This document shows positions 1 through 7,220 of a stretch of DNA of 64,000 nucleotides, piece by piece. The translations under genes were made by a program, and so were the position numbers. The DNA lies in contig CAXBCR010000020.1 of NCBI GenBank assembly GCA_963974475.1, positions 1 to 64,000 of the forward strand, written 5' to 3'. Each line of letters begins with the position of its first letter. Positions within the stretch are counted from its first letter, which is position 1. A model generated the notes under the pieces. The model saw only the letters and a list, made by a program, of their open reading frames with translations, did not search any database and was not told the origin of the DNA. Origin of the DNA: CAJXZP01 sp963974475 (GTDB lineage Bacteria > Bacteroidota > Bacteroidia > Flavobacteriales_G > Salibacteraceae).

Positions 1-65
1 AACGGGAGAAGCAATTAAAGAGTTTTAGGGGAAGAGAATTTATAAGAAAAGAGATATTGGGATAA
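1..65 (+). CDS. GIY-YIG nuclease, 3' end only (cut by window edge)
   Basis: The reading frame enters from outside the window and ends at TAA 63-65. Bases 1-55 are identical to bases 356-410, the end of the complete GIY-YIG gene that follows, so this is the tail of a second copy. The two copies differ only in the last few residues (ILG here, MI in the complete copy). The stop codon touches a tRNA-like fragment beginning at 66. The identity is direct observation; that the unseen part is also a GIY-YIG domain is inference. Confidence 0.75.
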   Translation, partial: REKQLKSFRGREFIRKEILG

Positions 66-119
66 GTTGGGCTCATATCCGCCAGCTGGCGGACGCAGGT
101 TCGAGTCCTGTCCCCGCCA
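66..119 (+). other. tRNA-fMet fragment: 3' half of an initiator tRNA-Met-like sequence with an inserted palindrome
   Basis: Bases 66-77 look like the 5' side of an anticodon arm with a CAT anticodon. Bases 95-111 form a T-arm (GCAGG, TTCGAGT loop, CCTGT), and 112-118 (CCCCGCC) are an acceptor 3' strand followed by discriminator A at 119. The order and sequence match my memory of Bacteroidota initiator tRNA-Met. No matching GGCGGGG acceptor 5' strand or D-arm lies upstream, where the nuclease frame sits instead. The 3' side of the anticodon stem and the variable loop are replaced by a 16-bp perfect palindrome at 78-93. It cannot be a working tRNA as it stands. Confidence 0.6.
78..93. repeat. 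16-bp perfect palindrome inside the tRNA fragment
   Basis: TCCGCCAGCTGGCGGA equals its own reverse complement. It is GC-rich in an AT-rich genome and replaces the part of the tRNA between anticodon and T-arm. It resembles repetitive extragenic palindromes of Bacteroidota, but I saw no second copy in this window. Confidence 0.7.
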
Positions 120-125
120 CAACAG

Positions 126-154
126 GCCTCCTAGGAAACTAGGAGGCTTTTTTT
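126..154 (+). terminator. Rho-independent terminator after the tRNA fragment
   Basis: A 9-bp perfect stem (126-134 with 139-147) with a GAAA loop is followed by seven T (148-154). It lies just after the tRNA 3' fragment, where a tRNA transcript would end, and 20 bases before the GIY-YIG start codon. Confidence 0.75.
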
Positions 155-174
155 ATAGCAAAAAACGTAATAAT

Positions 175-417
175 ATGTTCACCGTATATGTTTTGCATTC
201 GAAAGAATTCGATAAGATTTACATTGGATTTACCTCAGATATGCGGAAAAGGCTGCTTTCGCATAACGAATTAGCTACCAAAGGATGGACAAAAAAGTTT
301 AGACCGTGGATTTTGGTTCATACTGAAAAGTTTGAAAATAAGCCGGAAGCGATGAAACGGGAGAAGCAATTAAAGAGTTTTAGGGGAAGAGAATTTATAA
401 GAAAAGAGATGATTTAG
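175..417 (+). CDS. Small GIY-YIG nuclease-superfamily protein
   Basis: The 80-residue protein starts at ATG 175. The open frame extends upstream to TTG 67, but that part only translates the tRNA fragment and terminator, so the ATG is preferred. The N-terminus has the GIY-YIG hallmark in the family's common diverged form: YVL at residues 5-7 and YIGFT at 17-21, then an Arg/His-containing helix (residues 25-32). The C-terminus is a basic helix (KREKQLKSFRGREF). These stand-alone single-domain proteins of the UvrC-like GIY-YIG group are often found in multiple copies next to RNA genes in Bacteroidota. Their role is unknown; structure-specific DNA cleavage or mobility is possible. Residues 61-78 are duplicated at the window edge. 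Confidence 0.85.
   Translation: MFTVYVLHSKEFDKIYIGFTSDMRKRLLSHNELATKGWTKKFRPWILVHTEKFENKPEAMKREKQLKSFRGREFIRKEMI
356..410 (+). repeat. Direct repeat copy 2 (identical to 1-55)
   Basis: These 55 bases are identical to bases 1-55. They encode the C-terminal helix of the GIY-YIG protein. The spacing implies a unit of about 355 bases containing a nuclease gene, and a tRNA 3' half follows copy 1. Copy 2 is not followed by another tRNA fragment. Confidence 0.85.
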
Positions 418-425
418 GAAGGTTC

Positions 426-455
426 AAAAAAAAAGACCGCCCAATTTGGACGGTC
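426..455 (-). terminator. Terminator of the groES-groEL operon
   Basis: On the minus strand an 8-bp stem (455-448 with 442-435, one T:G pair) is followed by nine T (434-426). It lies 41 bases past the groEL stop codon. Confidence 0.75.
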
Positions 456-495
456 TTTCAATATAAATAAAACCAGTAGTTGACATTAGTCTAAT

Positions 496-2127
496 CTACA
501 TCATACCCGGCATTCCGCCACCCATAGGAGGCATTGCCGGAGCGTTCTCTTCTTCTTCATCTGCTAGTACCACTTCAGTAGTTAAAAGCATTCCTGCAAT
601 TGATGCAGCGTTTTCCAATGCAATTCTTGTAACTTTAGTTGGGTCAATAACTCCAGCAGCAATCATGTTTTCGTATTCGTTAGTACGTGCATTGAATCCA
701 AAATCATCGGATCCTTCAGATACTTTCTGAACCACAACAGCGCCTTCACCACCAGCATTGGTTACAATTTGACGTAATGGTTCTTCTAAAGAACGTCTTA
801 CAATTGCAACACCTGTTTCTTGGTCATCATTTTCAACAGATATAGTAGCTATAGTGCTAATAGCGCGTACTAAAGCAACCCCACCACCGGCTACAATACC
901 TTCTTCTACTGCTGCACGAGTGGCAGCTAAAGCATCATCTACACGATCTTTCTTTTCTTTCATTTCAACTTCAGTAGCAGCACCAATATAAAGAACAGCA
1001 ACACCGCCAGCTAGTTTTGCCAAACGTTCTTGAAGTTTTTCTTTGTCGTAGTCAGAAGTAGTAGATTCAATTTGAGCTTTAATTTGATTTACTCGGTTTG
1101 CAATTGCTTCTTCTGTTCCGGCACCATTTACAATAGTGGTATTGTCTTTATCTATGGTAATAGTAGATGCAGTCCCTAAATCTTCTAGGGTAGCGTCTTC
1201 TAATTTACGTCCTTGCTCTTCAGAAATTAATGTACCTCCGGTAAGAATAGCAATATCTTCTAGCATTGCTTTACGTCTGTCACCAAAACCTGGTGCTTTA
1301 ACTGCAGCAATTTTTAAGTTACCTCTCAAACGGTTTACCACCAAAGTAGCTAATGCTTCACCATCTACATCTTCTGCAATAATTAACAACCCTTTTCCGG
1401 TTTGAGCTGTTTTTTCTAATACAGGAAGTAAATCCTTCATCGTTGAAACTTTCTTGTCGAAAATCAAGATGTAAGGGTTTTCCATTTCGGTAATCATTTT
1501 TTCTGTGTTGGTCACAAAATATGGAGATAAATAACCTCTGTCAAATTGCATTCCTTCTACCACTTCTACGGTGGTATCTGTACCTTTTGCTTCCTCTACG
1601 GTAATTACACCTTCTTTTTTCACCTTGGCCATTGCTTTAGCGATCAATGATCCAATTTCTGTATCGTTATTTGCAGAAACAGTAGCGACTTGCTCAATTT
1701 TTGAATTATCATCACCCACTTCGATAGACTGTGATTTAAGGTTTTCAATTACCAATTTTACGGCAATATCAATTCCTCGTTTCAAATCCATTGGATTTGC
1801 TCCAGCAGCTACATTTTTTAAACCAGCAGTAACCATTGCTTGGGCTAGCACCGTTGCAGTGGTAGTTCCGTCACCCGCTAAATCAGCCGTTTTGGAGGCT
1901 ACTTCTTTAACCATTTGAGCGCCCATGTTTTCTACAGGGTCCTTTAATTCAATTTCTTTTGCAACTGAAACACCATCTTTGGTAACGTGTGGAGATCCGA
2001 ATTTACGGTCAATAATTACATTTCTTCCTTTTGGTCCAAGTGTTACTTTAACCGCATTTGCTAATTTATCTACTCCGTTTTTTAACAGGTCCCTAGCTTC
2101 TATATCAAACAAAATTTGCTTTGCCAT
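496..2127 (-). CDS. groEL: 60-kDa chaperonin GroEL
   Basis: The 543-residue protein has the usual length. It is the tetradecameric ATP-driven chaperonin of the cytoplasm, working with GroES. The ATP-binding GDGTTT lies at residues 85-90, and the C-terminus has the Met/Gly-rich tail (MPPMGGGMPGMM) that lines the cavity floor. It starts 23 bases after groES ends and is followed by a terminator. The HrcA-binding CIRCE inverted repeat is not visible upstream of groES, so heat control probably works another way. Confidence 0.98.
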   Translation of the reverse strand: MAKQILFDIEARDLLKNGVDKLANAVKVTLGPKGRNVIIDRKFGSPHVTKDGVSVAKEIELKDPVENMGAQMVKEVASKTADLAGDGTTTATVLAQAMVTAGLKNVAAGANPMDLKRGIDIAVKLVIENLKSQSIEVGDDNSKIEQVATVSANNDTEIGSLIAKAMAKVKKEGVITVEEAKGTDTTVEVVEGMQFDRGYLSPYFVTNTEKMITEMENPYILIFDKKVSTMKDLLPVLEKTAQTGKGLLIIAEDVDGEALATLVVNRLRGNLKIAAVKAPGFGDRRKAMLEDIAILTGGTLISEEQGRKLEDATLEDLGTASTITIDKDNTTIVNGAGTEEAIANRVNQIKAQIESTTSDYDKEKLQERLAKLAGGVAVLYIGAATEVEMKEKKDRVDDALAATRAAVEEGIVAGGGVALVRAISTIATISVENDDQETGVAIVRRSLEEPLRQIVTNAGGEGAVVVQKVSEGSDDFGFNARTNEYENMIAAGVIDPTKVTRIALENAASIAGMLLTTEVVLADEEEENAPAMPPMGGGMPGMM

Positions 2128-2150
2128 TTTCTTCTTTTTTTATTCGTTAA

Positions 2151-2429
2151 TTAAACAATAGCGTAAATATCGGCTTCCTTCATGATTAGGTAATCGCCTC
2201 CTTCTACTGAGATTTCTGTCCCTGAATACTTTCCGTAAAGCACTACATCACCAACTTTTACAGTCATAGGCTCATCTTTTAAGCCTTTTCCTACAGCTAC
2301 CACAGTTCCTTGTTGAGGTTTTTCTTTGGCTGTATCTGGAATAATAATTCCGCTAGCTGTTTTCTCTACTGCCGGAGCAGCTTCAATAATCACTCTATCC
2401 GCAAGTGGTTGGATATTTAATTTCGACAT
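2151..2429 (-). CDS. groES: 10-kDa co-chaperonin GroES
   Basis: The 92-residue protein is the heptameric lid of the GroEL cavity. The mobile-loop region (AVEKTASGIIIPDTAKEKPQ) and the family signature PLADRVIIEAA near the N-terminus are intact. The start is ATG at 2429-2427. The gene is first in the groES-groEL operon, separated from secG upstream by 159 bases that include the secG terminator. Confidence 0.97.
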   Translation of the reverse strand: MSKLNIQPLADRVIIEAAPAVEKTASGIIIPDTAKEKPQQGTVVAVGKGLKDEPMTVKVGDVVLYGKYSGTEISVEGGDYLIMKEADIYAIV

Positions 2430-2534
2430 TGTTATATATTTTAAGTTGTTATACTAATAGTTTGGTGGGCGATAGTCATTTTTTGTGCCAATAGATCAAG
2501 GGGCTCAAATTGGCAGATATCCAAAATTTGAAGC

Positions 2535-2569
2535 AAAAAAAATGTCAGCCTGTGTGACAAGCTGACATT
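2535..2569 (-). terminator. Terminator after secG
   Basis: On the minus strand a 9-bp perfect stem (2569-2561 with 2549-2541) is followed by a run of eight T that begins within its base (2542-2535). It ends the miaB-to-secG transcript before groES. Confidence 0.8.
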
Positions 2570-2588
2570 TTAAATAAGTTTTGTTTCC

Positions 2589-2906
2589 TTATTCAGGAAC
2601 CGCAGGGGTAACTGGTGCTTGTTGACCAGATTCGCCTTCAACCAATTCTTGAAATTCAGAAGTGCCATCCTCCGAAACAGTGGTTACTGTACTCGTTAAT
2701 GAAGATGAGAATACGCTTAATACAAATAAAGCAATTACTAATGTCCAAGTAGATTTATCTAAAAAGTCATTTGTTCTTTGAACCCCACCAAATTGGTTAG
2801 CACCACTAAATCCAGAGGCTAAACCTCCACCTTTTGGGTTTTGGATTAATACAACTAATCCTAATAAAACACCCACGATAATAATTAATACAGTAATAAA
2901 GCTCAT
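2589..2906 (-). CDS. secG: Preprotein translocase subunit SecG
   Basis: The 105-residue inner-membrane protein has two predicted transmembrane segments (about residues 2-22 and 53-73). They flank a cytoplasmic loop with the family's NPKGGGLASGFSG signature at about 24-36. It is the small accessory subunit of SecYEG. The acidic, Pro-rich tail extending beyond the second helix is usual in Bacteroidota. It follows the tetratricopeptide-like gene by 6 bases. Confidence 0.93.
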   Translation of the reverse strand: MSFITVLIIIVGVLLGLVVLIQNPKGGGLASGFSGANQFGGVQRTNDFLDKSTWTLVIALFVLSVFSSSLTSTVTTVSEDGTSEFQELVEGESGQQAPVTPAVPE

Positions 2907-2912
2907 TCTATT

Positions 2913-3854
2913 TTATTTTAAGTCCTTTTCAATTTTTTCAATTCGGGCGGCAAAGTAAGTCTTTTTTTCCGGATATTTCAATAACAATTTATTATATGCT
3001 GCTAATGCTTTTAATAGATTGCCTTGTTTGGCATATATATCTGCTAATGTTTCGGTCACAAAATCTTCGTCATCAACTACACTCAACCTTGCTAAGTTTG
3101 TTGGGGAGTAGGTTGTGTCCTCATTGGTTGGTGTAATTATATTAATATCCTTTTGAAGAAATGAATCAATAATATCCGATTCGCTTGGGGTTTTTACTTC
3201 ATTTTCAGTGACTGGAGTTCGCCATGTTTTTAACCGGTCTTGATCGAGGATGGTTAACCAATCCGAAAATTTCTGAGAGCTAGAAATCATTTCAGTCTCA
3301 GGAAGAGGGTTTTTTTGTACTAGTTGATGCTGGGCTTCAATTTCCGCAGACAGAACATGTTCAATAGTTTGACCTATGATTTGTTGTTCTAGAATGTCCA
3401 TCTCACTTGCTTTTTCGGTGCCGAAATCTTTTAGATCAATGGGTTTAGAAAACCTAGTTTTTCTTACACTCGAGGGTTTAATTTCTACGGGTTGCGTAAA
3501 GGAAGAATGATTATCTTCGGTTGTAGATGGTGGAACCTCTTTCGCAGTAACAACAGTAGTTTCGGGTAATTTTTCTAATGGTTCTTCAATTTCCTGTGAT
3601 TCAATAATGGTTTTCTGAATTTCTTTTTGATAAAGAAATTCGTATAAATTTTTACCAAAGGGAATAGAAACAGCAGTTTTTTTTATTTCCTTTTTAAAAA
3701 GGAGGTGTTGTTCCTGCTGCATTTTCTTTGTGAGAAGTATTCGTGCGATAGAAAAATAGGGGTAGGCCGTAATTATTTTTTCTAAGACATCAATTTCTAC
3801 CGTAGCTAATAACGCTGGGTTTTCTACGAACGATATAATTTTAGCGGTGTTCAT
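2913..3854 (-). CDS. Hypothetical protein with C-terminal TPR-like segment
   Basis: The protein has 313 residues from ATG 3854-3852; an in-frame TTG two codons upstream is less likely. The ATG overlaps the lptE stop by one base (TAATG), showing translational coupling. The middle is low-complexity, polar and Pro/Ser/Thr-rich. The last 45 residues (DIYAKQGNLLKALAAYNKLL and on) look like one tetratricopeptide hairpin. There is no signal peptide, so it is probably cytoplasmic. A gene of this shape is common between lptE and secG in Flavobacteriia, but I do not know a function. Confidence 0.8.
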   Translation of the reverse strand: MNTAKIISFVENPALLATVEIDVLEKIITAYPYFSIARILLTKKMQQEQHLLFKKEIKKTAVSIPFGKNLYEFLYQKEIQKTIIESQEIEEPLEKLPETTVVTAKEVPPSTTEDNHSSFTQPVEIKPSSVRKTRFSKPIDLKDFGTEKASEMDILEQQIIGQTIEHVLSAEIEAQHQLVQKNPLPETEMISSSQKFSDWLTILDQDRLKTWRTPVTENEVKTPSESDIIDSFLQKDINIITPTNEDTTYSPTNLARLSVVDDEDFVTETLADIYAKQGNLLKALAAYNKLLLKYPEKKTYFAARIEKIEKDLK

Positions 3855-4351
3855 TACCAACTACCAATTGATGCTTGAATAATATCTTGAGCTAGTTGAT
3901 CGGTAATGGAAGCAAATAGTTCATCCTGAACTGCATTCAAACTTTGGGTAGAAGAATAGTCTACAAAACGAGCAAAATTTTTATCGAAATTTTGGGATGG
4001 GTCTAGTTTATTAATGAACTTAATATGCACCGTAACATTGAGCCTGTTTTGAGAGGTGGTTTCATTACCGGTAGTGGCAATAGGGCCTGAAGAATAACGC
4101 TGAATAAACCCCGATAATTGCAGATCGCCATCTGTTTTCACTAAGTCTAAACTGGTTTGTCTCAAATACAATTCTTTTAACCCTTCGGTAAAAGATTGGG
4201 TGTATCCCGGGGGAGTCAAAGGAGCTCTATTAGTTACAGTTTCAATAGAAATAGTTTTGGCATCGCCTACAGAAGTACCAGTGAAACTATAGCTAGCGGA
4301 ACAAGCGCTAAACAATACCGTCAAAACGGTTATAATAAATAGATTTTTCAT
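3854..4351 (-). CDS. lptE: LPS-assembly lipoprotein LptE-like
   Basis: The 165-residue lipoprotein has a type II signal peptide with lipobox FSAC (Cys17). The mature part begins SASYSFTGTSV, typical of the Bacteroidota LptE-like family, in which LptE plugs LptD at the outer membrane during LPS insertion. It starts immediately after the sigma-54 activator's stop and overlaps the next gene by one base, so it sits in a tight operon. Assignment rests on family resemblance and synteny. Confidence 0.85.
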   Translation of the reverse strand: MKNLFIITVLTVLFSACSASYSFTGTSVGDAKTISIETVTNRAPLTPPGYTQSFTEGLKELYLRQTSLDLVKTDGDLQLSGFIQRYSSGPIATTGNETTSQNRLNVTVHIKFINKLDPSQNFDKNFARFVDYSSTQSLNAVQDELFASITDQLAQDIIQASIGSW

Positions 4352-5566
4352 TTAGTTTAAATCGTATTCTTTAATTTTTCGGTACAAAGTACGCTCAGAA
4401 ATACCCAGGTCTTGGGCTGCATATTTTCTTTTACCGCGATGTTTGTCAAGGGCTTTTTCTATCAACTCCTTTTCTTTTGCTTCTAAGGATAAAGATTCTT
4501 CTACTTCCTCGGCCGTGGAAATAGACCTTTGATTATAGTGAATTTGCGAAAGTGGCATATTAGCTCCTTTTAAAGTAAGCTCTTGTGAATTAGATTCAAA
4601 TTCTCCTTCAATATCTGATTCAAAATTTGAGGGATTAATACTATTCCCTTGAGCTAATGATTTCATGGCGCTTTTTAGTTGCTCCACTTCCGCACGCATA
4701 TCAATCAAAGCCTTGAACAGCATATTTCGTTCATTCAAGTTTTCTTTCGATTCAACATTTGCCAAAACAGGTAGATGGCTTTCAGAATAATTAGGTAAAT
4801 ACGTGAGTAATTTCGAGGGTTCAATTACCCGATTCTTTTCAAGAATGGATAGTTGTTCCGTAATATTTTTTAGCTGTCTAATGTTTCCTGGCCAGTAATA
4901 ATTCTGAATTATGCGCTTAGAATCTTCCGATAAACGAATAACGGGCATTCTATATTTTTCAGCAAAATCAGATGCGAATTTCCTAAATAGTAAATTAATG
5001 TCTTCTCCACGTTTCCGAAGAGGAGGTAATACAATGGGAACTGTGTTTAAACGATAATATAAATCCTCTCTAAACTTACCCTCTTTGATTGCAATTTCAA
5101 TATTTACATTAGTTGCGGCTACAATCCTTACATTAGTTTTTAAAACTTTGGATGAACCTACTTTTATAAATTCACCCGATTCCAAAATTCGCAATAATTT
5201 GGCCTGAGTAGCTTTTGGAAGTTCACCTATTTCATCTAAAAAAATAGTACCTCCATCTGCCTCTTCAAAATAACCTTTCCGCTCTGCATGAGCACCCGTA
5301 AACGAACCTTTAACGTGACCAAATAGTTCGGAATCAATTGTTCCTTCCGGAATAGCTCCACAGTTTACGGCAACATATCTATTGTGCTTATTTTGGCTAT
5401 AAGCGTGAATAATCTGCGGAATATTTTCCTTTCCAACACCGCTTTCGCCTGTTACCAAAACACTCAAGGATGTTGGGGCAACTCGAATAGCCGTTTCAAT
5501 AGCCCGATTTAGTATTTCATTGTTTCCAATGATGCCAAATCGTTGTTTTGCAGAAAGAATATCCAT
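4352..5566 (-). CDS. Sigma-54-dependent transcriptional activator, no receiver domain
   Basis: The protein has 404 residues. The AAA+ domain starts almost at the N-terminus: Walker A GESGVGKE at 40-47, the sigma-54 contact loop GSFTGA (usual GAFTGA) at 87-92, and Walker B with D110-E111. A polar linker (about 255-360) precedes a Fis-type helix-turn-helix at about 367-401 (KYAAQDLGISERTLYRKI). There is no receiver, GAF or PAS sensor domain, so its activity must be set by level or by a partner. Gene order miaB, activator, lptE, TPR, secG is common in Flavobacteriia. Its targets are unknown. Confidence 0.92.
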   Translation of the reverse strand: MDILSAKQRFGIIGNNEILNRAIETAIRVAPTSLSVLVTGESGVGKENIPQIIHAYSQNKHNRYVAVNCGAIPEGTIDSELFGHVKGSFTGAHAERKGYFEEADGGTIFLDEIGELPKATQAKLLRILESGEFIKVGSSKVLKTNVRIVAATNVNIEIAIKEGKFREDLYYRLNTVPIVLPPLRKRGEDINLLFRKFASDFAEKYRMPVIRLSEDSKRIIQNYYWPGNIRQLKNITEQLSILEKNRVIEPSKLLTYLPNYSESHLPVLANVESKENLNERNMLFKALIDMRAEVEQLKSAMKSLAQGNSINPSNFESDIEGEFESNSQELTLKGANMPLSQIHYNQRSISTAEEVEESLSLEAKEKELIEKALDKHRGKRKYAAQDLGISERTLYRKIKEYDLN

Positions 5567-5572
5567 GAATTC

Positions 5573-7009
5573 TTAGTTATTTATTATTCCTTGTAAGGTG
5601 GCTGATGAACAATCGGTGATTTTTACGTGGACATAATCTCCGGGTTTCAAATCTGCTTTGTCAAAAATTACAACAGCGTTTTGAGTGGTTCTTCCAAAAA
5701 CCTTTTCGGCTGACCTTTTGGATTGACCTTCTACCAAAACTTCAAATACTTTCCCTACATGCGCTTTGTTCCTTTTTAAAGAACTAGCTTGTTGAATTTT
5801 TATTATTTCTTCCAGCCTTCTCGACTTATCTTCCTCTGTAACATCGTCTTCAAATTTTCGTTCTGCCAATGTTCTAGGACGTTCCGAATATTTGAACATA
5901 AAAGCAAAATCGTAATCCACCTCTTTCATAAGTGATAGGGTGTCCTGATGTTGTTCTTCAGTTTCGGTACAAAACCCAGAGATAATATCCGTAGAAATAG
6001 CGCAATCTGGCATAATTCGTCTTATGGATGCTATTCGTTCTAAATACCATTCTCGCGTATATCCACGATTCATTTTAACCAGAATATCCGAGTTTCCCGA
6101 TTGAACGGGTAAATGAATGTATTTACAAATGTTGGTGTGTTTTGCCATTACTTCCAATACCTCATTAGTCATGTCTTTTGGATGGGAAGTGGAAAATCGA
6201 ATTCGTAATTCAGGGGATACCTGAGCTACCATATCCATCAATCCCGCAAAATTTACCGTAGGTTTAGATTCATCTTTAATTACTCCTTTGCTGGACATGT
6301 TCCATCGGTATGAATCCACATTTTGACCCAATAAAGTCACCTCCCTAAAGCCTTGGTCAAAAAGTTCTTTTGCCTCTTTTACAATGGTTTCTGGGTTTCT
6401 ACTTCTTTCTCTCCCCCGTGTAAATGGTACTACGCAAAACGAGCACATATTATCACAACCTCGCATGATAGATATGAATGCAGTTACTCCATTTGAACTT
6501 AATCGTACAGGACTAATTTCTGCGTAAGTTTCTTCTCGTGAAAGTAGAACGTTTACCGCTTTTCTTCCTTCAGAGGCTTCTTCAATTAAATTAGGCAAAT
6601 CTCGGTATGCATCAGGTCCGGCAACAATATCTACCAGTTTTTCTTTTTCAAGTAAAGTTTCTCTCATTCGCTCGGCCATGCAGCCTAAAACACCAATGAT
6701 AAGACCTGGTTTTTGCTTTTTGGTTTTCTTAAAATGCCCCAATCGGTTAAGCACCCTAGTTTCTGCATTCTCTCGAATAGAACAGGTATTTACCAAAATT
6801 AAATCCGCTTCTGTTTCTTCTGAAGTAGTTTCGTAACCATCCTTGGTTAGGATAGAAGCCACAATCTCACTATCCGAAAAATTCATTTGACAACCGTAGT
6901 TCTCAATGTACATTTTTTTCGTTTTCTCAGTTCCTTCATTCTTAATCATGGTCGCTTGACCTTGAAGAGATTCATCAATAACCTTATTATGACCGAGTAG
7001 TTCTTCCAT
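5573..7009 (-). CDS. miaB: tRNA-2-methylthio-N6-dimethylallyladenosine synthase MiaB
   Basis: The 478-residue radical-SAM methylthiotransferase acts on A37 of tRNAs reading UNN codons. It has an N-terminal UPF0004 domain (YIENYGCQMNFSDSE, with cluster Cys). The radical-SAM motif is in RGCDNMCSFCVVPF (C-x3-C-x2-C), and a C-terminal TRAM-like RNA-binding region follows. It is first in the operon with the sigma-54 activator, 6 bases apart. The 211-base gap to divergent topA must hold both promoters. Confidence 0.96.
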   Translation of the reverse strand: MEELLGHNKVIDESLQGQATMIKNEGTEKTKKMYIENYGCQMNFSDSEIVASILTKDGYETTSEETEADLILVNTCSIRENAETRVLNRLGHFKKTKKQKPGLIIGVLGCMAERMRETLLEKEKLVDIVAGPDAYRDLPNLIEEASEGRKAVNVLLSREETYAEISPVRLSSNGVTAFISIMRGCDNMCSFCVVPFTRGRERSRNPETIVKEAKELFDQGFREVTLLGQNVDSYRWNMSSKGVIKDESKPTVNFAGLMDMVAQVSPELRIRFSTSHPKDMTNEVLEVMAKHTNICKYIHLPVQSGNSDILVKMNRGYTREWYLERIASIRRIMPDCAISTDIISGFCTETEEQHQDTLSLMKEVDYDFAFMFKYSERPRTLAERKFEDDVTEEDKSRRLEEIIKIQQASSLKRNKAHVGKVFEVLVEGQSKRSAEKVFGRTTQNAVVIFDKADLKPGDYVHVKITDCSSATLQGIINN

Positions 7010-7220
7010 TATCTAAATGTCTATTTTTTGTGGACGGCAAAATTAACAAATTCCCCAGATGTGACATAGTGGCAGAATAAATATAATATTAATTTTAACA
7101 ACCTTTAAATCAGTTGTTAATGCGTATTCTATGATAAAGGTGTTTGTTTATCTCATTTTTAATTCGTTTAATTTGCAGCCTATACAATAAGGTTATAGAA
7201 GATTTAAAGCACCGTTATAT

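Noticed and set aside
67..174. N-terminal extension of the GIY-YIG protein from TTG 67
   Set aside because: It only translates the tRNA 3' half, palindrome and terminator stem; ATG 175 begins the recognisable domain.
2430..2588. CIRCE heat-shock operator before groES
   Set aside because: No TTAGCACTC-N9-GAGTGCTAA inverted repeat or close variant is visible.
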